Shown in pieces: positions 1 through 8,045 of a stretch of 49,290 nt of DNA (within the stretch, counting starts at the first letter, position 1; each line of letters starts with the position of its first letter). The stretch lies in NCBI GenBank assembly GCA_934501475.1, contig CAKSUL010000008.1, positions 1 to 49,290 on the forward strand, written 5' to 3'. A model generated the notes under the pieces. That model saw only the letters and a program-made list of their open reading frames with translations. It was not told where the DNA came from and did no database searches. Made by a program: the position numbers and the translations under genes. Origin of the DNA: an uncultured Roseovarius sp. Its GTDB lineage: Bacteria > Pseudomonadota > Alphaproteobacteria > Rhodobacterales > Rhodobacteraceae.

Positions 1-388
1 CAACGGTCCAACGGGCATCGGCGGCGCCCAACTGGAACGGGCGGCCATATTCCAGGTCATAGATGTTGCCCTCGATCCCGGCCTTTGGCGGGCTTGTCGG
101 GGCTGCATAAAAGCGGCCGCGGTCAACGTTCATATAGGTATATCCAAGGCCAACGAATTGATTGCCCCAGGAATAGCGCCCACTGATCGCACCGTAGGCA
201 CCGCTTTTATGCTTGGAATCCTTCACACCGGCAACGACGCCGGGGCCAAAATGCTTGTGGCCGTCCAGTTCCCCGGAAAAGATATATCCCCCCTCCAGAG
301 AAAGGTTGACCTTGCCATCAGCCGCCAACGCAGCCGAGGTTGAACCGATAACCAGTAAGCCACTTGCAATATAAGGGAAATATTTCAT
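1..388 (-). CDS. Outer-membrane beta-barrel protein, N-terminal part (runs off the window)
   Basis: Only the first ~129 codons are present; the rest lies left of base 1. The start at 388 is preceded by GGAGG at a normal distance. Residues 1-23 form a signal peptide (positively charged start, hydrophobic core, then an ALA-type cleavage site). The mature part alternates polar and aromatic/hydrophobic residues with many Gly and Tyr, as in transmembrane beta strands (for example GGYIFSG, FVGLGYTYMN). This suggests an outer-membrane porin-like barrel, possibly of the Lpg1974/MOMP-like group, but the family is not certain from the fragment. Confidence 0.6.
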   Translation of the reverse strand, partial: MKYFPYIASGLLVIGSTSAALAADGKVNLSLEGGYIFSGELDGHKHFGPGVVAGVKDSKHKSGAYGAISGRYSWGNQFVGLGYTYMNVDRGRFYAAPTSPPKAGIEGNIYDLEYGRPFQLGAADARWTV

Positions 389-489
389 GCCATCCTCCAT
401 TTCGACAACTGCTCCCTGCCTAACGATATCAAATCATTAAGCAAGTGTGCGCGAATCATTGCTGACAGGAGGGGAGGTTATCGGCGGAA

Positions 490-510
490 ATCAGCCGACA
501 CGCGGCTGAT
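490..510 (-). terminator. Hairpin after the ompA-like operon
   Basis: Perfect 8-bp stem (ATCAGCCG / CGGCTGAT) with a 5-base loop, 18 bases downstream of the stop of the minus-strand gene at 529. On the minus strand a short T-rich run (TTTCC) follows. It probably ends the ubiA-ompA-coiled-coil transcript; there is no long T tract. Confidence 0.5.
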
Positions 511-528
511 GCGTTCGGTCAGTGCGTT

Positions 529-855
529 TCAGCCGGCGCCCAGACGTTCCAGATGGGTGCGCATATGTTCGGCCTCCTGGCGGGCCTCGCGCAGGCCCTC
601 CATCGTCGCGGCCAGTTCGGCCTCGGACTGGTTCAGCTGATTGGTCAGCTCGGCCTCGCGCTGCTGAAGATAGGTGATCGCCTGATCGCGGGTTTCCTCG
701 GCCTCATGAAGTTCCTGCGCCATGCGGTCCAACTCACCCACATCCGCGCCCGAGACCCGCACGAAACGGTGGATCAGCCAGTTGGCGAACCACCCCATGC
801 AGAAGGCCACGAACAGGATGATCGCAGTGGCAAAGATAAACTCAGTTCTGTTCAT
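529..855 (-). CDS. Small membrane-anchored coiled-coil protein
   Basis: A 108-residue protein with an N-terminal membrane helix (about residues 5-28, FIFATAIILFVAFCMGWFAN). A long, charged, heptad-like region rich in Glu, Gln, Ala and Leu (about residues 40-105) follows and should form a coiled coil. The start ATG lies inside the last codons of the upstream OmpA-family gene, giving a 14-base overlap, so the two are probably translated together. The arrangement suggests a cell-envelope partner of that OmpA-like protein. No known family was recognised, so the function is an inference from context. Confidence 0.72.
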   Translation of the reverse strand: MNRTEFIFATAIILFVAFCMGWFANWLIHRFVRVSGADVGELDRMAQELHEAEETRDQAITYLQQREAELTNQLNQSEAELAATMEGLREARQEAEHMRTHLERLGAG

Positions 856-2776
856 CTGACGGTTCTTCCTGTTCGGCGGCTTCGGTCGCGGCGGGCTCGT
901 CCAATGCTTCTTCGCTGTCTTCTTCCTGGCTTTCAAGGCCTGTTTGCGTCTCATCCGCCGTTTCAGGGGTGATGAGGCGGAACTCGATCCGGCGGTTTGC
1001 CTCACGGCCCTCTTCGGTGTCGTTGTCGGCGATGGGCTGGGATTCGCCCAGACCGACCGCGCTCAGGTTGCCGGTGGGTATGCGGCGCGCGCGCAGGGCG
1101 TCCAGAACGGCGCGCGCGCGGTCCTGGCTGAGTTGCTGGTTCATCTCTTCGCGGCCCTGGCTGTCGGTGTGGCCGCTGATCTCGATCTCGATCTCGCCGC
1201 ACTTGCCCAGAATTTCAGCGATATCGTCCATGATCGACGCGCCGCTGGCGTCAAAGGTGGCCGATCCGGGTTCGAAATTGATCTTGCGCTCTTTCAGGAT
1301 GGCGCTGATTTTGGCGGCGCATTCCTCGGGGGTGGGCAGGCCCGCGATCGGGTCAAGCGCCACCTTGTAGGTCACATTGATTTCATATTGCGCGCGTTCG
1401 CCCAGCTTTTCGGCCAGGAACCCGGCGATCTGTGCGCTGGCCTCCTTGCGCCCGGTGCTGCCGGTCACGGTCAGATTATCGGGTGTGACGGTCACGACGC
1501 CATTGGCCAGATAGGACAGGGTTTCCAGCCCGGTCAGCACCCGCACCGGCCAGTCCGCCGGAAGGCCCTCGACCACGCGCGCCTTGGTATAGACGCGATC
1601 CGTGCTGAAGCGCGCCTTGGCAAAGCTGTCGACCGTCTGGCGCAGGCGCTCGCTTCCCAGGCGGCCGCGCAACTGAACCAGGCCTTCGGGCGACAGGGTG
1701 GCGACGAATTCAGGCACGACCGGCGCGCTGTCATCGGGGGTGGGCGGCAGGACCGCATGCAGGGCGAACACATCGGGCAGCTGGTTCTCAAGGTCGCCGA
1801 CGATATCGTCAAACCGCCCTTGCGGCGTGCCCTGCGGGGCAATCAGCGATATGTCCGCATCGGTCAAGGTCACGGTGCCCCCGCCCAGCGCGCCAATCGC
1901 GCCGATCGCCTGGCTGGCGGCGCGCGCCCATTGCGGTGTCGGCACGCCCAGACCGATCGTGCACTCGGCCCCTTCGGTCAACCCGGCTTCGCGGGCGGCG
2001 GCCAGGATGGTCTTTTGCGCGGCCTCGGTATCAGCCGAACAGGCATCAAAGCGGGCCACGCCATCCTCGATCAGGAACCGCAGCGTGAAGGGCGTGATCA
2101 CCGGGCGCGGCGCCGAGATATCCAGCCTCAGAAGAACCTCGGCGGGCACATTGCGCGACAAGAGCTTTTCAAGGTCGGCCTTTTCCTTGGGCGAATCTGT
2201 GGCGGCAGTCACCGCCACCCGCCCGGCACTGACCGAGATCTTGGCGCGCGGCAGATCCTTGAGCCGGCGCGATGCATAGTTCAGCGCATCCTCCCAGCCC
2301 TCGGGCGCGGGATAATCGGCTGATTCCAGCAGGTCCGCCACCTCGGCGCCACGCGCCGCGCCATTCACGGTTTTCAGCAATTCCTCACGGTCGGTCGAGG
2401 CGGGAATCAGGCCGATCAGGGAAATGCCTGAATCGTTGCGCAGGATCTCGATCGAGAATCGCGGCGGCGTGATGTCGGCGGAATCGGCGACCAGCATCAT
2501 GTCGATCACCCGCGCCGCCTGAACCACCGTGCCCGCCGCCGACAGCGCGGCAAAGCGCTTGGCCTCGCTGGGGGCGTTTCCGACCAGAAACACCTGCAAA
2601 CCGTCGGCATCCACCTCGGCCCAGGTCATGCCTTGCTTGTCCAGTGCGCTGCGCACCGAGGCACGCGAATTGTCCTCGATCACGGTCACGGCAAAGCCCG
2701 CAGCCACCCAGCATAGCAGCGCGGCAACCAGAAATGTTCCCGCTATCGCAAATATCTGAGATAAACGCATGCGCAT
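842..2776 (-). CDS. OmpA-family peptidoglycan-associated protein
   Basis: A 644-residue envelope protein. It has an N-terminal membrane segment or signal anchor (about residues 7-30), a long middle part with repeated BON-like alpha/beta segments, and a C-terminal OmpA domain (about residues 495-610). The OmpA domain shows the typical GHTDSQG motif, the LSQDRARAV helix and the RRIEFRL end, which in this family bind peptidoglycan in the periplasm. The C-terminal tail is very acidic (Glu/Asp/Gln-rich). A second ATG lies two codons after the first, so the start could be 2770. The gene follows ubiA by 57 bp and overlaps the coiled-coil gene. The domain call is safe; the exact role is not known. 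Confidence 0.88.
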   Translation of the reverse strand: MRMRLSQIFAIAGTFLVAALLCWVAAGFAVTVIEDNSRASVRSALDKQGMTWAEVDADGLQVFLVGNAPSEAKRFAALSAAGTVVQAARVIDMMLVADSADITPPRFSIEILRNDSGISLIGLIPASTDREELLKTVNGAARGAEVADLLESADYPAPEGWEDALNYASRRLKDLPRAKISVSAGRVAVTAATDSPKEKADLEKLLSRNVPAEVLLRLDISAPRPVITPFTLRFLIEDGVARFDACSADTEAAQKTILAAAREAGLTEGAECTIGLGVPTPQWARAASQAIGAIGALGGGTVTLTDADISLIAPQGTPQGRFDDIVGDLENQLPDVFALHAVLPPTPDDSAPVVPEFVATLSPEGLVQLRGRLGSERLRQTVDSFAKARFSTDRVYTKARVVEGLPADWPVRVLTGLETLSYLANGVVTVTPDNLTVTGSTGRKEASAQIAGFLAEKLGERAQYEINVTYKVALDPIAGLPTPEECAAKISAILKERKINFEPGSATFDASGASIMDDIAEILGKCGEIEIEISGHTDSQGREEMNQQLSQDRARAVLDALRARRIPTGNLSAVGLGESQPIADNDTEEGREANRRIEFRLITPETADETQTGLESQEEDSEEALDEPAATEAAEQEEPSDEQN

Positions 2777-2833
2777 CTGCCGCTTGTTGTTCTGTCAAGT
2801 CATGTGTCTAGGCGTGCTGAAAGGCAAATACAA

Positions 2834-3814
2834 TCACACCAGAAGGGCAACGGCGAAAAACAGCAGGGCCAGCAAGCCCGCATCCCGGTTGGAACGGAAC
2901 AGGATCAAAAGGCGATTCCCGTCATCAGGACGAAAGCGGACCAGTTGCCAGACCATGTGCAGACCCAGCGCCCAAGGCCCCAAAAGCGCCACCAGCATCG
3001 CAATCGGATCGGCGTCACGCGCGGCAAGGATCACCGCCACGCTCATCAGCACGACGCTGGCCACCAGAAACCGGCGCAGCCATTTCGGCGTGTCATCCCC
3101 GAACAGGCGCGCGGTGGATTTGACCCCGATCAGCGCGTCGTCCTCGGCATCCTGATGGGCATAGATCGTGTCATAGAACAGCGTCCACGCGATCCCCGCC
3201 AGATAGAGAAACACCGCCGCCCATTGCAGCCGCCCGCTATGCGCGCTCCAGGCCAGCAATGCGCCCCAGTTGAACGCCACGCCAAGGAATATCTGCGGCC
3301 ACCAGGTAAAGCGTTTGGCAAAGGGATAGACCGCGACCGGCACCAGCGACACAATCCCCAGAATGATCGCCGCCGGATGAAAGCTGAGCAGGATCGCGAA
3401 CGAGATCAGCGCCTGCACCGCCAGCCATGCCAGCGCGCGCCTGACGCTGACCTGGCCCGACGGGATCGGGCGCGACGCGGTGCGCGCCACGCTGCCGTCG
3501 ATATGGCGGTCGGTGATGTCGTTCCATGTGCAGCCCGCGCCGCGCATCAGGAACGCGCCGATCCCGCAGCCGACATAGATCCACATATCCTGCCAGCTTG
3601 CCCGCCCGTCCGACAGCATCGCCAGCGCCAGCCCCCACCAGCACGGAATCAGCAATAACCACGTGCCGATGGGCCTGTCCGCCCGGCTGAGGCGCAGATA
3701 GGGGCGCGTTGCGGGCGGGGCCAGACGATCCACCCAATTGCCCTGAACCGCATCGGCAACCTGGCCTGTCATAGCGCGGCCTTGCGGCTCTGGTCTTGGG
3801 TCGGATTGGCTCAT
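2834..3814 (-). CDS. ubiA: 4-hydroxybenzoate polyprenyltransferase
   Basis: Inner-membrane prenyltransferase of ubiquinone synthesis; it joins the polyprenyl tail to 4-hydroxybenzoate. The 326-residue protein has about eight to nine hydrophobic helices. Both Asp-rich motifs of the family are present: NDITDRHIDGSVARTASRP (first motif with the following Arg-x-x-Ser-Arg-Pro) and DTIYAHQDAEDD (second motif), which bind prenyl diphosphate through Mg2+. The ATG at 3814 was preferred over an upstream TTG because it gives the usual length and has a GGGGG run upstream. Its start codon lies only 11 bp from that of the divergent rsmE. Confidence 0.95.
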   Translation of the reverse strand: MSQSDPRPEPQGRAMTGQVADAVQGNWVDRLAPPATRPYLRLSRADRPIGTWLLLIPCWWGLALAMLSDGRASWQDMWIYVGCGIGAFLMRGAGCTWNDITDRHIDGSVARTASRPIPSGQVSVRRALAWLAVQALISFAILLSFHPAAIILGIVSLVPVAVYPFAKRFTWWPQIFLGVAFNWGALLAWSAHSGRLQWAAVFLYLAGIAWTLFYDTIYAHQDAEDDALIGVKSTARLFGDDTPKWLRRFLVASVVLMSVAVILAARDADPIAMLVALLGPWALGLHMVWQLVRFRPDDGNRLLILFRSNRDAGLLALLFFAVALLV

Positions 3815-3825
3815 ATGGTGCCCCC

Positions 3826-4554
3826 ATGAATGCAGCAAAGATCAGGCTTTATGTAGAGCACCCCTTGGGGCAAGGGCAATCCGTTCCTGTGGACCGGGAT
3901 CAGGCGCATTACCTGTTCGGGGTGATGCGTCTGGACGCGGGCGCGCAGGTCTTGCTGTTCAACGGGCGTGACGGCGAATGGCGCGGCGTGGTGGCCGAGG
4001 CCGGCAAGCGGCGCGGCGTGATCATTGCCGAGGAGCAGACCAGGCCGCTGCAAATGCCGCCCGACCTGTGGCTGCTGTTTGCCCCGATCAAGAAGGCGCG
4101 CACCGATTTCATCGTCGAGAAAGCGACCGAGATGGGTGCTTCGCGCATCTGCCCGGTCCAGAGCGATTTCACCAATTCCGAGCGCATCCGGCGTGACCGC
4201 CTGCAGGCCCACGCCATCGAGGCCGCCGAGCAATGCGGCGGCACCTTCGTGCCCGACGTGGCCGAGTTGCAGAAACTGGACCGCGTGCTGACCGATTGGC
4301 CGCAAGACCGCCAGTTGATGTTCTGCGACGAGGGAATGGTAGGGCGGCCCTGTGCGCTGCCGGACCAAAGCGCCGCAAATGCGCCCTGGGCGATCCTGAT
4401 CGGTCCCGAAGGCGGGTTTTCCCCGTCCGAGCGGGCACGCCTGCACGCGCTGCCCTATGCCCATGCAGTCAGTCTGGGCCCGCGCATCCTGCGCGCGGAC
4501 ACGGCTGCCGTGGCGGCGATGACGGTCTGGCAACAGGCGCTTGGGGATTGGTGA
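3826..4554 (+). CDS. rsmE: 16S rRNA (uracil1498-N3)-methyltransferase
   Basis: A SPOUT-class RNA methyltransferase of 242 residues that methylates U1498 of 16S rRNA. The C-terminal knot motifs are clear: ILIGPEGGFSPSER and SLGPRILRADTAA, which bind S-adenosylmethionine. The N-terminal part has the family's PUA-like RNA-binding region (RLYVEHPLG...HYLFGVMRL). The ATG at 3826 was chosen because translation further upstream would cross into ubiA. No clear ribosome binding site is seen, so a very short leader is possible. The stop overlaps the next start as TGATG, so the downstream membrane-protein gene is coupled. Confidence 0.95.
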   Translation: MNAAKIRLYVEHPLGQGQSVPVDRDQAHYLFGVMRLDAGAQVLLFNGRDGEWRGVVAEAGKRRGVIIAEEQTRPLQMPPDLWLLFAPIKKARTDFIVEKATEMGASRICPVQSDFTNSERIRRDRLQAHAIEAAEQCGGTFVPDVAELQKLDRVLTDWPQDRQLMFCDEGMVGRPCALPDQSAANAPWAILIGPEGGFSPSERARLHALPYAHAVSLGPRILRADTAAVAAMTVWQQALGDW

Positions 4555-5084
4555 TGGGGTTCCTGCGCCCCGAAGCCATTGCCACATTGACCCGCTGGCG
4601 GGCGGTTCTGTTGTCGCTGGCGGTGGTCATGCTGGGGCTGTGGTGGGCCTTGCTTGGGGCGGGGATCGTGATCTGGATCGGCGGGGCCATCGCGCTTGCC
4701 GGGGGTGGCTTCCTGCTTGCCGCGCTTCAGCGGCTGCGCTTTGGCGGCGGGATGAACGGCCCCGGCGTGGTGCGTGTCGATGAGGCGGCGATCGCCTATT
4801 TCGGGCCCCTGACCGGCGGCGCGGTATCGCTGAACGAAATCAGCTCGCTGATCCTTGATCGCAGCGGTCGGCCCGCGCATTGGGTGTTGGCGCAACCGGG
4901 CCAGCCCGATCTCTTCATCCCGCTCAGCGCCGCCGGGTCCGAGGCGCTGTTCGATGCCTTCGCAACCCTGCCCGGCATCCGCACCGAACGCATGCTGAGC
5001 GAAATGCAGCGCCCCGGACGCGACCGCGTGACCATCTGGCAGCGCCACGGCGACGCGCGCCGGTCCCACCTCAGGCTGCACTGA
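4554..5084 (+). CDS. Conserved small membrane protein between rsmE and gshA
   Basis: A 176-residue protein with two adjacent N-terminal membrane helices (about residues 14-60), followed by a soluble alpha/beta part (about residues 65-165). The soluble part runs from VVRVDEAAIAYFGPLTGG onward and resembles a PH-like fold with the pattern 'value, output surface, tryptophan-rich strand'. The start overlaps the rsmE stop by one base. As far as I recall the family, this order (rsmE, small membrane protein, gshA) is common in Rhodobacteraceae. No specific function can be named. Confidence 0.8.
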   Translation: MGFLRPEAIATLTRWRAVLLSLAVVMLGLWWALLGAGIVIWIGGAIALAGGGFLLAALQRLRFGGGMNGPGVVRVDEAAIAYFGPLTGGAVSLNEISSLILDRSGRPAHWVLAQPGQPDLFIPLSAAGSEALFDAFATLPGIRTERMLSEMQRPGRDRVTIWQRHGDARRSHLRLH

Positions 5085-5092
5085 ACCGCAGG

Positions 5093-5119
5093 CCCGCGCG
5101 GCACGGTCGCGGGTTGACA
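5093..5119 (+). promoter_or_regulatory. Hairpin and TTGACA element upstream of gshA
   Basis: Just after the stop at 5084 there is a 6-bp GC stem (CCCGCG at 5093-5098, CGCGGG at 5108-5113). A perfect -35 hexamer, TTGACA, follows at 5114-5119. No convincing -10 hexamer lies 16-18 bp further on, so the gshA promoter call is tentative. The hairpin may end the rsmE transcript. Confidence 0.3.
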
Positions 5120-5180
5120 CCCCCCTGCTTCCACTCCACCACTTGCACCCACCAAAAGCAGCGCAGGAGCGAGCCGAGCC

Positions 5181-6551
5181 ATGTCCATTCCACAATCCGG
5201 TGGCGGTCCCATCGAAAACATGGCCCAGCTGGCCGAATACCTCGAATCCGGCAACAAGGCGCCCGAGGATTGGCGCATCGGCACCGAGCATGAGAAATTC
5301 GGCTATTGCAAGGACAGCCTGCGCCCGATCCCCTATGCGGGCGAACGCAGCGTTCTGGCGGTTCTGGAGGGGCTGCGCGACAGCCACGGCTGGGCCCCGG
5401 TGACCGAGGATGGCAATCTGATCGGGCTGGAAAAGGACGGGGCGAATGTCTCGCTTGAACCCGGCGGACAGCTGGAACTGTCCGGCGCGCCATTGCAGAC
5501 CATCCATGAAACCTGCGACGAGGTGAACATCCACCTGCGCGAGGTCAAGGATGTCGCCGACAAGGTCGGCGTCGGTTTCATCGGGCTGGGGGCCGCGCCG
5601 CAATGGTCCTATGAGGACATGCCCCAGATGCCCAAGGGCCGTTACAAGCTGATGACCGAATATATGGACCGCGTCGGCACCATGGGCAAATCCATGATGT
5701 ATCGCACCTGCACCGTGCAGGTGAACCTGGATTTCGCATCCGAGGCCGACATGGTGCAGAAATTCCGCGTGGCGCTGGCCCTGCAACCGGTCGCCACCGC
5801 GCTGTTCGCCAATTCGCCGTTCTTTGACGGCAAGCCCAATGGCCACAAATCATGGCGTGCGCGGGTCTGGCGCGATCTGGACAGCGACCGCACCGGGATG
5901 CTGCCTTTCGTGTTCGAGGACGGGATGGGCTTTCAGCGCTATGTCGATTACGCGCTCGATGTGCCGATGTATTTCGTCTATCGCGACGGCAAGTATATCA
6001 ACGCGCTGGGCATGTCGTTCCGTGATTTCCTGCGCGGTGAGTTGCCGGCATTGCCCGGCGAAATGCCCACCCTGTCGGATTGGGCCGATCACCTGACCAC
6101 GATCTTTCCCGAGGCGCGGATCAAGAAATACATGGAAACACGCGGTGCCGATGGCGGGCCGTGGCGGCGTCTTTGTGCGCTGCCGGCGCTCTGGACCGGG
6201 CTGCTCTATGACCAGAGCAGCCTTGATGCCGCGTGGGATCTGGTCAAGAACTGGACCGCCGAACAGCGCGAGGCGCTGCGCGTCGCGGCCAGTGTCGATG
6301 GCCTTCAGGCGCAGGCCGAGGGGATCGGAATGCATGATCTGGCGCGTCAGGTGCTGGACATTTCCGAGGCCGGGTTGCGCGCGCGCGCCCGCACCGGCGC
6401 CGACGGCCTGATCCCGGACGAAACCCATTTCCTGAACGCCCTGCGCGAAAGCGTGGACAGCGGCAAGGTGCCCGCAGATGAACTGCTGGAGCGTTACCAC
6501 GGCGACTGGAACGGCGACCTGGATCGGATCTACGCCGAATATTCCTACTGA
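5181..6551 (+). CDS. gshA: Glutamate-cysteine ligase (plant/alphaproteobacterial type)
   Basis: First step of glutathione synthesis: ATP-dependent joining of L-glutamate and L-cysteine in the cytoplasm. The 456-residue length and sequence match the class shared by alphaproteobacteria and plants. The N-terminal active-site strand is present (WRIGTEHEKFGY), as are the ENGSLSLEPGGQ-like segment (NVSLEPGGQLELSGAP), MMYRTCTVQVNLDF and the FANSPFFDGKPNG region. The start is supported by an AGGAG-like sequence (GCGCAGGAGCGAGCCGAGCC) just before ATG. It lies 96 bp after the membrane-protein gene. After its stop, base composition changes sharply. Confidence 0.95.
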   Translation: MSIPQSGGGPIENMAQLAEYLESGNKAPEDWRIGTEHEKFGYCKDSLRPIPYAGERSVLAVLEGLRDSHGWAPVTEDGNLIGLEKDGANVSLEPGGQLELSGAPLQTIHETCDEVNIHLREVKDVADKVGVGFIGLGAAPQWSYEDMPQMPKGRYKLMTEYMDRVGTMGKSMMYRTCTVQVNLDFASEADMVQKFRVALALQPVATALFANSPFFDGKPNGHKSWRARVWRDLDSDRTGMLPFVFEDGMGFQRYVDYALDVPMYFVYRDGKYINALGMSFRDFLRGELPALPGEMPTLSDWADHLTTIFPEARIKKYMETRGADGGPWRRLCALPALWTGLLYDQSSLDAAWDLVKNWTAEQREALRVAASVDGLQAQAEGIGMHDLARQVLDISEAGLRARARTGADGLIPDETHFLNALRESVDSGKVPADELLERYHGDWNGDLDRIYAEYSY

Positions 6552-6725
6552 AGGCGGGTTGCACTCATTGGGGTGGTCGTTGCAATTGCGGTTTTGTGCC
6601 AGCCTGTCGCAGCAGATCCAATGCTGCTGTACGAGTGATACCCAAATCCGCATCGCAGGTTCTATTGAGCGGACCGTCGACTGCTTGGGATTGAGAAATA
6701 ATCTGACCGGAACTACCGTCACTGC

Positions 6726-7334
6726 ATGGAATATTTAAAGCAGATCTCAAGAAAGGCATTTGGCCCAACGTGGTCCATTCTGGGCATTATCACTGGCTTC
6801 GCCGCGCCTCTCGCCGATGCAATTTGGGGGGACAATGCACCCGTGCAATACATCGCTTGGGGAACATTCATCTTCGTAGCTATTATCCTGCTCTTTCGGC
6901 TTCTGCTCCTCGCGCCCTATCAATTGTGGGTAGAGGATCAGAGAAAGCTAAGGTTACTTGAAAAGCCTGATGTCGATCCGCTCAAAACCGCACGAAAATG
7001 GCTATTCGAAGCATCGTCCGGTTTGTTCACGTCCACCAAGAAGATCTATCACGAATGGTCTGTTTCAGACGAACGTCAGCGGAGAAATATGAGCCGTGAT
7101 TATAGCGAAAAACGTGCAAGAATGACCTCGCTTGCAGACTATTTCTTGTACGAAGATGATATCTATCGAGCCGCACAAGACGCAATGAATCGGTGCGATA
7201 TCATGATCATGGGCGCAAAAGATGGATTGCCCAATCACCAAGCCTTTCAGGAGGCCCATGAATTCACCAAGATATTACTCGCTCTACTTTCACCTGGCCA
7301 AGGCAAATTGACTGCACCCGGATCAGCCCCCTGA
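6726..7334 (+). CDS. Orphan two-helix membrane protein, atypical composition
   Basis: A 202-residue protein that I do not recognise. Two hydrophobic helices lie near residues 13-33 and 41-64. A charged cytoplasmic region follows, with a likely amphipathic or coiled stretch (SDERQRRNMSRDYSEKRAR) and a C-terminal alpha-rich domain. The codons differ from the neighbours: TTA, ATA, AGA and CTA are used freely, and the gene is visibly AT-richer than gshA or usp. No good ribosome binding site precedes the ATG. It stands alone between two house genes, which suggests acquisition by transfer. It could be a defence or regulatory accessory protein, but nothing in the sequence proves this. Confidence 0.55.
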   Translation: MEYLKQISRKAFGPTWSILGIITGFAAPLADAIWGDNAPVQYIAWGTFIFVAIILLFRLLLLAPYQLWVEDQRKLRLLEKPDVDPLKTARKWLFEASSGLFTSTKKIYHEWSVSDERQRRNMSRDYSEKRARMTSLADYFLYEDDIYRAAQDAMNRCDIMIMGAKDGLPNHQAFQEAHEFTKILLALLSPGQGKLTAPGSAP

Positions 7335-7616
7335 TGCACAGCGTAATTCCCTTGCTCGGCGACGGTTAGCCAACTCATTTCGACTACGCAATCCAAGCCA
7401 CCAATCTCATCCGCGGGCAATTCCCCTAAGGTGTAGGAAATGTAGAAACCCCTGCGGGCCGCCACCCGACGGTCGAAGTTGATGAGTCCGCATATTGGAC
7501 ATTGGGTTAGCGGCAACTAAAGTCATGTTTCCGCGATTGCGCTTCAGCGCAGCCGCACCACAGCGCGCGGTTCCTCGGAGCTGCTGCCCTCGCCGCCCCG
7601 CCCGGTCAGAGCGTGA
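7335..7616. other. Low-GC spacer with no convincing gene
   Basis: This stretch holds the right-hand part of the AT-richer segment and returns to normal composition near 7560. A minus-strand reading frame crosses it (about 7247-7516), but it lacks a ribosome binding site, recognisable motifs and the codon pattern of the genome. I see no repeats or attachment site here. Confidence 0.4.
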
Positions 7617-8045
7617 TCACTCCCTCAGGATCAGCACCGAAATCTGCGCATAGCGCGCGACCCGCGCGGCGTTGGGGCCCAGCAGGCGGTCGGCCAGGTC
7701 GGGTTTGTGCGCGCCGATCACGACCAGATCGGCCTTGCTGCGCTTGATCGCGTCCAGCACCATGTCATAGACCGAGCCGACCTCGACGATATGCTGGACC
7801 TTGCCGAAATCCGGCAGGACCTCGGCGACCAGCGCGTGCAGCTGCTCATTGGCGCTGGCCACGGCCTTTTTCATCGTGCCGCCCTCGAAATAGGACCCGA
7901 CGATGGACATGCCGTAATCGGGCACCACGGTCACCACGCTGAGCGATGCGCCGTAAAACCCGGCCAGTTCCGCCGCCTTGCGCAGATTGACCTTTTCGCG
8001 CTCGGCATGGGTCAGGTCGATGGCGCACAGGATATGTTTGGTCAT
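7617..8045 (-). CDS. Universal stress protein (UspA family), TRAP-associated
   Basis: A 142-residue cytoplasmic UspA-fold protein. The N-terminal ILCAIDLTHAEREK strand and the C-terminal nucleotide-binding loop DLVVIGAHKPDLADRLLGPNAARVARYAQISVLILR (quoted here only as a region; key G-x2-G-x9-G-type residues) fit the ATP-binding subgroup. The start overlaps the TRAP permease stop by 4 bases and has a strong AAGGAGG site. In Halomonas a Usp protein (TeaD) encoded with the ectoine TRAP transporter binds ATP and regulates uptake. A similar role here is inferred from position. Confidence 0.9.
   Translation of the reverse strand: MTKHILCAIDLTHAEREKVNLRKAAELAGFYGASLSVVTVVPDYGMSIVGSYFEGGTMKKAVASANEQLHALVAEVLPDFGKVQHIVEVGSVYDMVLDAIKRSKADLVVIGAHKPDLADRLLGPNAARVARYAQISVLILRE

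Noticed and set aside
944..2323. Long plus-strand open frame opposite the ompA-like gene (and similar long frames opposite other GC-rich genes, such as clpB and the RND gene)
   Set aside because: In very GC-rich DNA the opposite strand of a real gene stays open by chance. These frames lack motifs, proper starts and sensible amino-acid composition.
6609..6627. Six-base stem GCAGCA / TGCTGC after gshA
   Set aside because: The stem is too short and AT-free T-tract support is missing; it is not called as a terminator.
7247..7516. Minus-strand reading frame of 89 codons with a CPICG start
   Set aside because: No ribosome binding site, no family resemblance, and it runs into the 3' end of the plus-strand orphan gene. 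It is probably chance in an AT-richer segment.
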